Positions 49,286 to 61,675 of a stretch of 64,000 bases of DNA are shown piece after piece; position 1 is the first letter of the stretch, and every line of letters begins with the position of its first letter. A program made the translations under genes and the position numbers. The notes beneath the pieces were generated by a model that worked only from the letters and a program-made list of their open reading frames with translations, ran no database searches and had not been told where the DNA came from. This stretch comes from Callipepla californica brunnescens (taxonomy: Eukaryota; Chordata; Aves; Galliformes; Odontophoridae): contig JALIRH010000006.1 in NCBI GenBank assembly GCA_023055505.1, positions 26,199,105 through 26,263,104 on the forward strand, in the 5' to 3' direction.

Positions 49286-52200
49286 TGTGGTCCTGAAAAA
49301 TATTATACTTATTCAGTGGAGAAAGTCATTTTTCCTTTGGAAAAATTAGTGACTCCATGGGTGTTGGAAGATTTAGGGTGAAGAGGAAGATTTGCTAAAT
49401 TTACAGAAAGTATAGTATTGTATTCCCATTTCTTCTTCACAACTAGAACTGACTGGTGTATATGGTCAGAAGTAGGGGGCATGAATGATCAATGAAGACT
49501 AAGCCAGCAGGACTACTGGCCATGCACAACTAAATCTGGTTATTGCCATTCAGGTGAGGGATGCCTTCTTTCAAATGACCTGCTTTACCTTCTTTCTCCT
49601 CTGTGCCTCCTGAGAACTAACATGCAACCGTAATTGCTATTAAAGTGCAAAAAAATTATAAAATTTGAAGATGGACAGAGTAGATGAGAGTTAATTTTAA
49701 ATTATCATTTTTCTATTAGTCTGTGTGTCAAGACACCATATTATTACTGACCTTTTAATCCCTTATTTATTATTGCAAAGGGAGTATTATTTCGTATGGG
49801 AGAAGATTAAGGTGGCCCTGACACAGAAATGATATGCTGTGGTTCCATCCAACTAGACACATAATGAAGACTCAGGAGATCTCATTGAAACAGTTATATA
49901 GTCAAAATTGATGCAAATGAAAGGAGATACTGCTCCTCTGCTAAGAACAGAAATTGTGAGGAACTGTATCAAGTGCTCAGTTCTTTTGCATGACAAGGTA
50001 CACGCAGAATGGTTATCAACTGGAAATATCTCCTATTGGTCAGCCTTTCATGAAAAATGTTAACCTCTCTAAACGAACACAGCAGTAAGTTATTCTTATA
50101 GCCAACTCAGTAAGGCATTCCTAGAAAGATAACACTTATTTGCATGGATAATAAGAAATTTTATGTTTCCATACAGACTGCAGTGAATAACAAGGAAAGG
50201 TTAGATATTCAAAATGACTTCAGGGAATATTTTATTTTTGAACCTTCTTTAGGAAATCAGTGAAAAACTGCTAATCTTGTTAAATTGGCTTCCTTAGCCT
50301 GAAGAGAGCTAAAGAGATCCTCTCTAATCTAATTAGTTGTTTTACCATGTGTTTCACTAAACCTGTTTTTTTATTTGGGGAATGGATATTTTCCTTAGTC
50401 TGAATAAATAAAGTGTTCTACCTTCTACAAAAGTAAAATAAAGCAAAGGACTAAGGGGTTTCACATATGAGCAACATTCCCCTTAAAGCAAATGGTTGTA
50501 CAGGAAACAGTTTCTGTATAGACTGAAAACACATTAGGTGATGCAAGCCAGAAAAACAAAGTGTCTCCATGCTGTACTTCTGTATCTGGTGCTCCCTCCT
50601 GATTGGGACCACCCAGTGGTCAGGTCCATGTAGTTGTTGGAAGAGCTTTAGAGCAGATGTGTAAATGACTTTTAGTCTCATGAATCTAATTTAATACACT
50701 TTCAGAATTATATATTTTTTTAAATGACCAGAACTTAAAAGTCAACGAGACTAGAGAATTATATTATGTTTTGGTATCTCTCTGTCTGTTGGGTAGTGAA
50801 GAGAATGTTCCATGTGTTTATTATTTAGTATTGTCTTGCACTGAAACGTGTCTCTCTACAGCAAAAGATAGCAGTGTATAAAACCAGGAAGTCAGTACTT
50901 GTTTTGCCCAGCTCTAATATATTCAGTGCTGGGGAGGTGGCTGCCTACAGGAAGCCAGACCAGAAGCCCAAAACTCCACACAGAGCAGAGAATATTTACG
51001 TGTCTGCTAGAACCGCCTGTAGCAGAGGAAAGACTGGGAGACCATTAAGACCCCTCCCAGAAGCACAGACTCATTCACAGCTCTACACAAAACAACTGGG
51101 GAAGCTGGAAGCAGCTTTGGTCTTCTCTGTATCTCTAGCTTTCCACATGCATTCATATTTTGATGAGGAAGACCAAGTCTATCTCCTCATTTATCCTTTC
51201 TGGTGGCATTAGGAGTGTACTGTCTGCCTCACTGATGGGGAAACTGGGAAGTTTCTCCCTAACTCCTTACTCTCAGACTAAGATCTTGGAAACTTAAATT
51301 ACATGTCTTTTGTTAGGTCTTTTGATAGACAAGGAAACATGCTATGCAGTAAACCCATAAAATGGATGTATTTTCACTATATGTTTTCTTCCATTCTGCT
51401 TTTCCTGCTTCAAGGGAAATCATCACAGATACCTCACATTTATTTAAGAATCCACATTCAATATCTTTTCCTGGAAATTCTCATTTGCCATAGTACTAGA
51501 AATAATCTTGACAGAGGTTAAGCCACTGGCATGCTAGTAATAATGCCATCATACTAACCAGTGTCATCTCGTCATTTTCTCTTGTAACTCCAAAGACCTA
51601 TACCCATATATATTCCATTTGTCCTGTAATTTACACTTTGAGCTTTCTCGGGCACAGGCTTGTCATGGTTGTGTGTTGGAAAGCACATAAAGCTTGTCTG
51701 TGCATGGATCTCTATTAGAATAGTACAAAAAATAACAAGAAGGAAAAAAAAAAAGGACAGTTACAGAAATAGAGAGTAGCTGTGAAGAGCTAGAATTACT
51801 TCATAATGATAAAGTCTTTGTTTCATAGTTTTTACTGTTGGCTTAAATACTTTAGAGAAGTCTGTGTTATTGTTTCAAAATGATCTTAGTGATAACAGTT
51901 GGAGCCTGAGCAACAGGGAATTATTTATTCTTCTCAAGTAAAATGTGAATTTTGCTGCTGCTTCTGCTGTTATAGGAATCACTGTAGCCAAATTTAGTAT
52001 CATTTACCTCAGCTGCCCCACAGCTTTTTTAAGCCAGCCTACCAGCGAAGAAAAGGAAATGCTTTCACTTTAGAGCCTTTGGAAGCCTGGACAAAAGCTC
52101 ACTTTCTGTTCTTCAGGTTTCCTATATATGGCTTTCAACTAGAGATGAGGACCTGCTCACTATACAAGCTCTCCCATCCCCCATTTCCTGCCTGGGTTCA

Positions 52201-52460
52201 TTAAATGCTGATTTGGAGTTGGCACACGCTTTTCTGATACAAAAGTAGTACTGTGTTCCTGGAACCATCAGAAAGTAGTGCATTATTATCTTTCACATTC
52301 CCTTCATATATGTGTCCTCTCTCCATGCATAGAAAGGATTTTTATCCCTTCTTCTTAAATATCTGTGTGTTTAATAAAAAGAAACAGATTGAAGCAGAGC
52401 TCTGTCAAAAAAAGAAAACCTCAGCTCATTTGGGAGCAACTTAGCCCCAGGCTGTATTCT

Positions 52461-52493
52461 TTAATACTAGTATCTGCAAATTGCTAGTATTAA
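52461..52493. repeat. Inverted repeat, 10-bp arms, 13-nt loop
   Basis: TTAATACTAG (52461-52470) is the exact reverse complement of CTAGTATTAA (52484-52493). Function unknown; it may be chance. Confidence 0.8.
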
Positions 52494-52740
52494 GCAAAGT
52501 GGAGTATGTGATATAATGACTTCACTGAATCATTTTCATCTCTCTAATGCTTGTGTTTCCATGTCATGTTACTCAGGAGAGAATACTTTTCTTTCACCTG
52601 AGCAATGCTGAGACTCTGAACAAGCCGTATTACTGTAACATCTCACTGTTTGAAATTAGGCTGCAGATTTGCATAAACAGTCATTCTCAGATTCATCTTT
52701 CTTAAAATCCACTTGAGTGAATCAGGCAAATGTCCATCAT

Positions 52741-53090
52741 CGTATTCCGATCAAAATCAATAACGTGGACAAATACAAATTCTTATTGCCAGCCATCAAG
52801 TCCTAGCTATTACCATCTTAGCAGTCGGTCACGGTAGACATTCAAGAAACGAATATTGGAAGCCAACAGTTCTCAAATATTGACTCTATTTTCGTTGGGA
52901 GGTTTATTTTATTATTTAAAAGATGATCTTCCTCATGCCTTTTCACTTTAAAATCGATTGTTTCCACTTAAAAATGATACTTCATCTTTCGTACAAGGAC
53001 TGTCCTCTCAGCTAGCTCATAAATTCTGACACTAACAACGAATTCTACATTCTCTGTTTCTATGATTGATTCGGATGTAGAATTATAACG
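52741..53090. other. CpG-dense but AT-rich intronic block (candidate conserved element)
   Basis: I count twelve CpG dinucleotides in about 350 bp (near 52741, 52748, 52764, 52826, 52832, 52850, 52893, 52955, 52990, 53039, 53072 and 53089), while the base composition stays AT-rich. The surrounding intron shows far fewer. It is not a CpG island in the GC sense. Retained CpGs in AT-rich DNA suggest low germline methylation or selective constraint, as in some conserved noncoding elements. This is inference from composition alone. Confidence 0.35.
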
Positions 53091-55216
53091 AGAATATGGT
53101 AAAAATAGAAATACAATTACTGTGAGCATGAAACAGTCATGTAAAAGTAAACGTGTATATAAATGCTGCAGAGGATTTGTATCACGTTACACTGTTGTGG
53201 GTATGGAAATATTTTCTGAATTTTGAGAGAATAGAATAGCATAAATGGAAATATAAACTATAAGTGCAAACTGAATCAGCACCTTTTCTTCAAAATGTCC
53301 TCATACTCAAATGAGCTCTGTGATGACAGTGTGTAGTATAATCTTATCCTATTACTATGTTTTCAGTTCCATATCAAATGGTACCATAGCAAACAAGCCC
53401 TCTCTTCTCTGTCAAGAGAACCATTTGTCTTAATGATGATAGTAACTGATAAAACAAAAAAAAATTTTATAATTTTTTATTGTTAAAGATTTCCAGAGTT
53501 TTGTTAGCCCATGTATCTTTGAAATGTGCTCAAGACATAGGATGCTTAAAGGGGGAACTTGCCAAGAATGTCAGAGTATGTGATGTAGGGAGTGAGGGTA
53601 CAGCCGGTCACAGCAGCACTCAGGCAGTTCTTTTGCTCTCACATGAGCATTTCTAATATCCCTATCCCTAGGGAGCAAGTGGGATAACAGGAAACAAATG
53701 TGTGATCTTATTTGCTGGGCAAGGTTGGAATTAGAAGAATAAGATTGAGTTCCTTCACTAACTTGACAAATGGTAAAGTGATGAACTGAATGAAAAATTC
53801 GTTTATTATTTTTTTCTGCTAACTCATACTCCTTTGGAGCTGTAATTATGACTGTGTGCAGGAGAGAGAACTGATCCCAGTTTCCAGCTCTGTCTGTTTT
53901 GAGATACTGCTCAGCCAAGCCTCGGTTCCAGAAGGAGAAATACAAACAAATTCTGTTCCATAGTTATCTTTCACTAGCTCTTAGTAGTCTGCTTGATAGA
54001 GGGTTTACTTATGAGAACAGATAAATGAGTTCATGCAGCATCGTGGTAAAATATCACAAAATAAAAAAAAACAAAGCAGAGCTTCATCTCTGATGTTAGC
54101 ATGAAAAGACTGTCCACTTGAGAAACAAAGGTGGAACTTGCCCAAGGTGCTTTAAACATAATCCTAGGTTTTCTGGGAATCAGTCCTGCTTCTTCATTTG
54201 CAGAGCGTATATTTTTCTGTGTAAATGTTTCTAGGACACTGTAATAAATCTAGTTGTTTGGTGTATTACTGAAAAAACACTGAAGATCTGGGCCTAAAAT
54301 TGCTGACCAAGAAATGTTCTGCCAGCAAGTCTTGTCATAATTTATATTTCTAAGAGGAATCAAAAGGCACCAGTGGAGGCTACTTTCTATTTCTGTCATC
54401 AGACCATAATCCAGTTATAAAGTTCCAGGTTCCAAGCTGTATTTCCATCCAAGCGTTGACCTTCAAGAGAGATAAAAATGATGTAGAATGAAAGTTTCAT
54501 TAATCTATAATTAATACCAGTATTAACGGTAATTAAGAGGAAATTTCAGATTTGAAACGGGATGAGAAAAAAAACAGTAATGGCTAGTTCCTTAGGGAGG
54601 AAAAAAAATTAACTCAATGGATTACAACTAAAATTCATTTCTACCTTTTTCATATCCACTGAAATATTCTGCTCTAATAGCTCAGTATCTACCCCATGAG
54701 TTCAAGAATATATAAGGAATCAGAAATGTTTAGAGGCAGAGAAAAGAACAAACCAACATTAACTTTATGATCTACATGTTAAATATATGCTTTACTGTTT
54801 TAAAAACTGTGTTTTACTTTAATGTTAAGGAAGTAGAATAAAGATCCTGTTTCCTCCTCTCTGCTGTCGACTGCTAGAGTGAAGTCAGGTAGGGAAGAGA
54901 GGCATTCTCATCAATACAATTTTATCTTGATCTTGTTACTTTGGAAGATGTTCAGAGGAGGGTGAAATGGTGGTGAAGCTGAAAGTTTTAGCTGTACTGG
55001 GATTTGAAACTTTTCAGTGCCCTTCCTCTCATTCCTAGTCTCTAGTCCACAATGAAGTTGTGTGAGGAGCTGCAGAATGAATGGAGACAATGGGCAGTAA
55101 AATCACTGCTTCTGAGCCCTCCTTGTATCAGATGAGGTCCTGTAGGGAATGCCAGTGGTATCTGGACAACGCAATAACTTGTTTTAAAATCATTATTTTT
55201 GTTCTTTAATTTCCAG

Positions 55217-55348
55217 CTTCAGAGCCCAATTTGAAGGTACGTTCAAGGTTAAAACAAAAGGTAACGGAAAGGAGAAGCAGTCCTTTACTGAGGAGAAAGG
55301 ATGGAAATGTTGTCAGCTCATTCAAGAAGCGACTCTTTGAGGTGACAG
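55217..55348 (+). CDS. HDAC9: HDAC9 coding exon (probably exon 7): 14-3-3 phosphoserine and nuclear localisation signal
   Basis: This 132-bp exon completes Ala219, encodes residues 220-262 and ends with the first base of Glu263. It starts with SEPNLK, in which Ser220 is the CaMK/PKD-phosphorylated, 14-3-3-binding serine controlling nuclear export. It then carries the basic region [20 protein letters not shown] and [13 protein letters not shown], the class IIa nuclear localisation segment. The acceptor is TTTCCAG and the donor GTAATT, a weaker donor than in the neighbouring exons. At 132 bp (44 codons) with identical phase at both ends, it can be skipped without breaking the frame; human HDAC9 splice forms lacking the NLS exon are known. 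It is isolated by a 13.3 kb intron upstream and 2.55 kb downstream. Confidence 0.96.
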
Positions 55349-57902
55349 GTAATTAAGAATGGACAAATTCTGTCCTGACTGCTACGAATTGCAGACATCA
55401 ACAAAATGTTTCCTAAGATGGTGTATTGATTTTTTTTGTTGTTTACTTATTTGCTTTTCTGCTGCTAAAAAGAAAATGATATTATAGAAATTGTTGTGTA
55501 TGTGTAACTTGTAAACTTAGGCTTCCTACCAGTTAATAAATATTTATAGTCTATTTGAAAGTCATCATTTGCAATCTGTTTCAAAACTCACACGTTACAA
55601 CAGTCAGTAGTAGAGCAAATAAATGATAAATTATCGGTGGTATAAGTAATTAAATGAGCAAAGAAGAGTAGGGCTCACTAAGCTCTTTTTTCAGTAGGAA
55701 GAGTTCGAATGTTTTAAGAGTGGCATATATTTGACCACAGCTGATAGTATTCTCAATAAGGAAAGGGGAACTTTCAGCATATAAAAATACAGCATTCTCA
55801 ATACCAAGAGAAAAACACAAATAAAATTTTGTCTTCAAGTAGCTTTTCTTTAAGTATTATTTCTGCCCGTGAGCTAAAAAAAGTTAAAGGCTGAATGAAT
55901 TCTAAGATTTTCTTTCACCTGCTTGTCATTGTAAAGTTGTAACTTCCATCATGTATATTTCTTTGCTGAATCACACCCCAGCTTGAAATCCTCTCGCTCA
56001 GTATCAGCATGCTGCCCTGACCATTACTTTGAAAGAGAAAAGCTTTTACAGCATTTGATATTTATTGCTTTGACTTTACATTTGTATTGAGTACCTTTGT
56101 CGAATATTTAAATAATATTACTTAGGTTTGTACAGTGAATTTTTAAAGTGTCATATTTGTCTGAATTTATTTGGTGTATCAGAATTATGTCACACCAAGA
56201 TGGAAGTATAATACCAAATGAATTAATTCATTTTGGTGCCCTCATCAATGCAATTCTCATGACAACTTTTCACAACGTATCACGAGTAAAACTGAGGCAC
56301 ATATTTGAGTGTGAGTATCAAGGTAACTAAATAAAATTATTTTTCGATAAATTAATTCTGAATCAGATTTTTTTTGCAAGTAGTTTATTATTTCTATTTG
56401 CTGAAATTAAGAAAGTGAAGATAATGAGCTTCTTGATCTTCACTTTCTTAGTTTTACCTGATTTGTTTATATTTTGCACACTTACAAATCAGGTGTAAAG
56501 TGACATATTTATCAGATAAGTTTTTTTTTTCTACAGCCACTAAAGGAGCAGAAAACTGAAAAATAAAAATAAATGTGTTCTTTTCCTGGGTCTGGCAATA
56601 ATTGTCATCATTACAGATCACCATTTCAGTTATTAATATCTTGTAATAGCCGACATTTTGCAGCTTTCATAACCAAAGCTTCCCTAATCAAACTTGTGAC
56701 TGAAGCCTTTTATTTCTTTATTTTAAATTCTCCTTTAACTGAACATTACTCTTTATTTAAATGCTTATTTATATAAAAGTGCTATTATAGCTATTCGAAA
56801 ACAGAAAAGAAATTGGTTTTGTAGTGTTGTGTGAAACCTAGTGAGAAAATAATGCAGGAATCTTATCTGATCAGCTATTATAGCTGGATACTGATTCACT
56901 TCAATAAATTGAAATCAGCTCTAACAGGAAACAACAGCAAGTCCAAGATACTGCCAGGAAATCTGTTACCATTGGTTACAGAGAGGACATATTTTTGCTA
57001 CTGAACTGAAAAAAAAAGAGAAGTGGCCATATTTATTACCACATTTAGATACTAATTATTTTAACTTCTTGGAGATTTGCATTTGAAATTTATCCCATGG
57101 AACAGTCTTATCTCTACTAATGCCAAAGTCTTTCATCCTTAACTTTGTTAGTTCTTACCACGTGCAGAACTTTCATTTATCTCAGCCAAGAACTATAGTA
57201 AGTCAGGACAATGGCACACAGCCCTTTCTGTTAAACAGAAATAAGGAAATTTTAAATAAAGTTAACATATAGACTTTAAAATGCTATTTTAAGTTTTTTG
57301 CATACTGCCAATATTCTTTCATATCTGTACTAAAGATGCGGTGAAAATGTATATTCTGTCACGTCATGGTACTTATGTGTGTTAAGGTTTGACTGCCACG
57401 GGCATGTTCAGCACCATTTCTATAGAGCCAGAGAGTGGCAGTAGGCCTCGTGAATTGATGGCACATTATCGTGACCTTTGCAAGCCTTCTATCTCTGTCA
57501 TTTTGATCTTTTACAGAGCTAGGATTCTATACATTATAAAGAAAAGACTATCTTTTCTTTTTACCTTCTACGTTTTCTATCTCTACATGATATGGAGTAT
57601 CATATCATTTTTGTGGAAGTCAATAATTTAGTTCACTCTTTGTGAAGCTGAGAGATCAGAAGGGAGAAGTCCAAGAATATCTTTCCTCATTAGCACTGTA
57701 AAAGAAAAACCAAAAGAAATGGAGAGCAATTTAGAAATCTTTGATACAAGTAAATAGCTCGTTCATAACTGGTAAATGCTTTTCAACAGGCAAAAATCCC
57801 ACACTGTGCCATACAGTATATTTAATTAATCAGTTAATTAAAGCACTGTGTTGCCCTTCTGGTGCAAACCATGAATTCATATATGCTTCTTCTTTTTTTC
57901 AG
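55349..57902. other. HDAC9 intron (2.55 kb) with a hairpin
   Basis: Starts with GTAATT and ends with a T-rich tract and AG at 57902. The notable content is the 15-bp perfect inverted repeat at 56408-56450. No transposon or gene recognised; open frames at 56148-56330 and 57389-57631 have no family resemblance. Confidence 0.88.
56396..56462. repeat. Long-stem hairpin, 15-bp perfect core
   Basis: TAAGAAAGTGAAGAT (56408-56422) and ATCTTCACTTTCTTA (56436-56450) are exact reverse complements around a 13-nt loop. On the + strand as RNA the pairing extends outward through two G-U wobbles to 56402/56456, about 21 continuous pairs, and with mismatches to about 56396/56462. The overall length (about 67 nt) resembles a pre-miRNA hairpin or a tiny inverted duplication. 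No known miRNA seed was recognised and no expression evidence exists. Confidence 0.6.
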
Positions 57903-58018
57903 AATCCTCAGTCAGTAGCAGCTCCCCTGGATCAGGTCCCAGTTCCCCAAGCAATGGTCCGACCAGCAGTGTAACGGAAAGTGAAACCTCAGTTTTGTCA
58001 TCTAGCATTCAGGCTGAG
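57903..58018 (+). CDS. HDAC9: HDAC9 coding exon (probably exon 8): serine-rich linker
   Basis: This 116-bp exon completes Glu263 and encodes residues 264-301, ending on a complete Glu codon before donor GTAAGA. The peptide [19 protein letters not shown] followed by [19 protein letters not shown] is a low-complexity Ser/Pro linker between the NLS and the rest of the N-terminal regulatory half. The first 20 residues are nearly the human sequence; the last stretch has diverged ([10 protein letters not shown] here, SVLPPTPHAE in human), consistent with relaxed constraint in a disordered linker. The next exon, expected to begin with the QMVSQQR segment, was not found in the remaining 6 kb. Confidence 0.95.
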
Positions 58019-61000
58019 GTAAGACTCTTTCTCATCATTGGATGCATAATTGCTCAGACTACTAGACTGGAGAGATTTGTAACTTCACTTTGATTATACC
58101 TACAAGCAGAATAATTGCAGCGGTGATAATTATCAGGGATAGCAAAACACTGCATGCTGACATCAGAATATGTTATGTATGAGACGCATGTTCTGCAAGG
58201 GAGGACAGCAAATAAAGAGATTCTGGTTGCAAAAGCAGCAGTGGTGCTACCACAGCAGTTGGAGGAAGCTGTGGAAGGAACTTGAAAGCATCTATGGAAA
58301 TAAACTGGGGAGAAAGGGCACAAAGAACTAATGAAGTAAAAATAATAGAACATGAAGTGAACAATCAGTATGATGTCACAGTGTCATTGCAGCCCTCTTT
58401 CTAGATGAGATAGAAAAGCAAAGCTTTACTTGTATTTCGGGCTGCTGTGGGTGGGAGGAAATAGGGATCTGGTTTACCTTTTGGGATAATTTGAAGGAGT
58501 GTACCATGCTGAACACTAATGAAGAACTTCTGCATGCCAAACAGCGACTTCATCATTGGTGACTGACATGTCAGAGATGAGGCATTCCCAGGTTCAGAAG
58601 CTGCCAGAGTAGATTTATTTGAGTACAGTATTAGAGTTAGGTAACTTAAGTCCTTTTTGACATCTGCATTATATCTTGCTGCACCTCGGTTTCCTTGTCT
58701 GTTCAGTGCTTACCAACAAAACCAGTGTGTGAGGAGCTTCTGGTACTTGTATGGTGAAGCTAAAGTGTACATGGAAGGAATTTTAACTACTTACTATTCT
58801 GTTTCATACATACGTGCCTATAATGACAGGAACCCAGATGGTAAATCAGTTGTGATAAACTTCATTTACTGTAGATATCATGCATAAATCACACTTTCCA
58901 TGGTAATTTTTTAAAGGTACAAAAAAATTATGCAACTGAAAATAATGAAATTCAGAAATATTCTATATCCAGTGCTTATATCTGTAGCAATTTTTATTTT
59001 TGTGACAAAATTTTCTAATAATTGTGGGTTTATACTGTTTATGTTAGGAAAAGAAATTGCATAAGTATAGGTGATTTAACAGAGTTTTAGCTAAGGGAGC
59101 TGTTTCTCTAGGTCAGTGGCAGGACATTCACCTCAAAAAAACCTGGAATGGGCAGTTCAACCTCCAGCAGTGACTTTTCCCCATAATGAATTAATTGTGT
59201 GTGTGAACTATGATCCAGAGGGCAGGTGGGTGACCTCTGCACACTGATTAGTAGCCTCTCTCTGGCCCGTAACCAAAAAGAAAAAAAAAAAATTGCATTG
59301 ATGGCTAACATGTGGTCTCTCCTCATAGCCCCTCTGTATGTGATTGTAAAAAAAAAAAATTTAAATGATGCAGAGCAAGATCCATCATTTGGATTAGAAC
59401 AGATCCTAGTTCAGTTGAATTAAATGATATACTTTTAGGAAATTTGTCATATGTGGATGTTAGTGCTGTATTAAACAGGAAATCATATCCAATTGGATTT
59501 TATCTTGACTTGAGGAAACTACAGAATTCAAAGGGAATAATGGCTCAGTGTGTGTTGCTTTGCATATTTTAGTTTCTGGGCATTTGCCCACAGCATTGTT
59601 CCAGCATCAGAAGAGCATTCAGTATAGTCAGACTGGCAATCTGTCTGGGGAGGTTTGGAAAGGCTATACCAAGCTTTATTTTCTGTTAACAGAACACATC
59701 AGTCACCATTGCTGTGCCAGATATCCGCTATTTTAGTTCCATACAGTCCAGAATTTTCAAATGAGACTAAGAAGTTCATTTTATATTTGGTTTCTCCGTG
59801 CTGGAGCAGTCACTTAGCTTGCTGGGTGTGGGATAAGAAGCTGAAACTACTGACTTCCATTTCTGGAAGTGGAAGAAATTTCATTACCTCTCTGGTTATT
59901 TGACTGTTAATACTGTGGTCCTGTGGGCTCAAACATTTTTTCATAAATCTCAACTTCAGTGCATTTTGATTTCAGTGGGATTTTCTTTGGTAGTTCAACA
60001 GCAGCCAAATTGCTACATATCTCTTTGCTAGTTTAGCACTAGCTGCCAGCTCTCAAAGGCTATGTATCTAATCAATTTTTCATCAGATAGGCAAAGTACT
60101 GAAGTTTCTAATAACAGGCTAAGTGTTCCAAAATCACCCAAAGTATCGCTTGTTTTGCTGTAATCCTGAATGACTCACATGGCTGTTGTTTCATAATAAT
60201 CGTTCTGACATTTGCAGTAAGTGTTGTGCTTGTATCTGAGTGGGTGGATAGCTGTGGTTTTCATGGCAGCAAATAAAACACTTTTTGCTGAGGAAAACCA
60301 GGTTGCTGTGACAAAGCCGTTTACCAGTAAAGCATGAGTCAATACCATAAATGATTACACTCCAGCACATAGACAGAATTAGAGCACTATCAGTAATGAA
60401 ACAAATTTTTAGAGTATTTTTGCCATACTCATTTGAATAGCCAGACTTTTATGTGGTTTACCTTCCACAGTACAGACTGGTGGGCAGGCTTTTATATTTT
60501 TTTGAATGTACAGAAGTTCACTGCGTATGGTACATTTATGCAGATCATCTTTTACCATCACAGTTCCCCTAATGGTACTTTCAGTAACATTTGTTAAAAC
60601 ATTGGTTTCATTATACAAAACTTAAAAGCTAAACTCAAGATTTTAATTGCACCTTATAAATAAAGCGCTGTTTTTATGAGGCCCAGTTGTCTCCAGCAGC
60701 CTCAAGGTTCACCGCAGTAGCTATTTGTCTCTTGTAGTGTGTCATATGCTTTCAGGTCACCTGCTGTGCTGGGGCTAAATCTTACTTGCATAAGAAACGA
60801 ACATAAGATTGATCCCCTGCACAGCTTGTCCCTTGAGTTCAGAGGGACAACCTGCCATAGTCATGTGAAATAATTTGTTTTAAGAATGCACATCCTGGTC
60901 AAAAAACAATGAAGATAATGGAGAGTTTCTACTTGATGTCATTGGACTTCTGGTAATTTTCTTTCTCTTTCATTTGCCATTTGGAGAGTAAAATTGCCTA

Positions 61001-61671
61001 GAATATCACCTTATACAGGATACATAAATGACATGTATGGAAGATAAACACTTATTTGATATATGCAAGCCCACAGCCCAGTATTTCTAATTCTCAGCTT
61101 AATGAAACTCCAATTTCCAAGCGGTTGAGGCAAAATTTCTCAGTTACTGATGAGTGGACATGGTTTATTTCAGCTTAGGCAGAGAGTCTAATGAGCAAAA
61201 TAAATAAGAATGTAAGTAATAGTGAATATGAAAAGGGTGACTTTAAATTAAGGGTCACCTGTGTCATGGTTTGTAAGAGGGCTCATGAGAATACAGTACA
61301 AGATCCTCCTCTTGTTCCTCCCTGTCACCTGCTGCAATCCTGGATGGCCATCTGAGAACAGCAACCTCTGTGAGCCCCCTATATCCCTGCCTTGACAGAG
61401 AGCTGAACAGGGCTGGGGTGGGTCTCTGTCTGCTTTGTGGTGTGATCCAAACTCAGAAGTGACTATTAACTTCCAGATAACCAGCCTGAGGTAAATTAAA
61501 AACAAATGAGAGCCATGAGTGATCCACATGCCACAAGTGAGACGTGCCACACTACGTACCAGCAGCAAAGAGGGACAAGTTATGAGCCACAAGCCGTGAA
61601 CTACAAGCCATGAGGCACATGCCAAGAGTCACATGACATACTGCACAACCAGTGAGCCATGCATCACAAGC
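58019..61671. other. HDAC9 downstream intron, first part; no gene seen
   Basis: Starts with GTAAGA. AT-rich intronic sequence with short A runs at about 59280-59292 and 59349-59360. A degenerate short tandem repeat begins near 61505 (separate entry). No coding exon, RNA gene or transposon supported in the rest. Confidence 0.8.
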
Positions 61672-61675
61672 CTCC
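61505..61675. repeat. Degenerate tandem repeat of a GAGCCACAAGCC / ATGAGCCACATGCC type unit
   Basis: About a dozen loosely related 10-14-bp units built from GAGCCAtGAG, CCACAtGCC and CACAAG(C/T) follow one another, for example GAGCCACAAGCC at about 61584, ATGAGGCACATGCC at about 61610 and GAGCCATGCATCACAAGCC near 61655. The repeat abuts a CR1 fragment. The units are too diverged to define one exact period by eye. Confidence 0.6.

Larger units (their letters stand above)
49286..55216. other. HDAC9 13.3 kb intron, second half; no gene seen
   Basis: No gene supported. It contains an inverted repeat with 10-bp arms at 52461-52493 and an AT-rich but CpG-dense block at 52741-53090 (see separate entries). 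The intron ends in TTTAATTTCCAG at 55216. The open frames at 50874-51212 (+) and 53571-53945 (-) show no family resemblance. Confidence 0.75.

Noticed and set aside
50874..51212. 112-residue + strand frame
   Set aside because: No family signal and no exon-like borders; left as intron.
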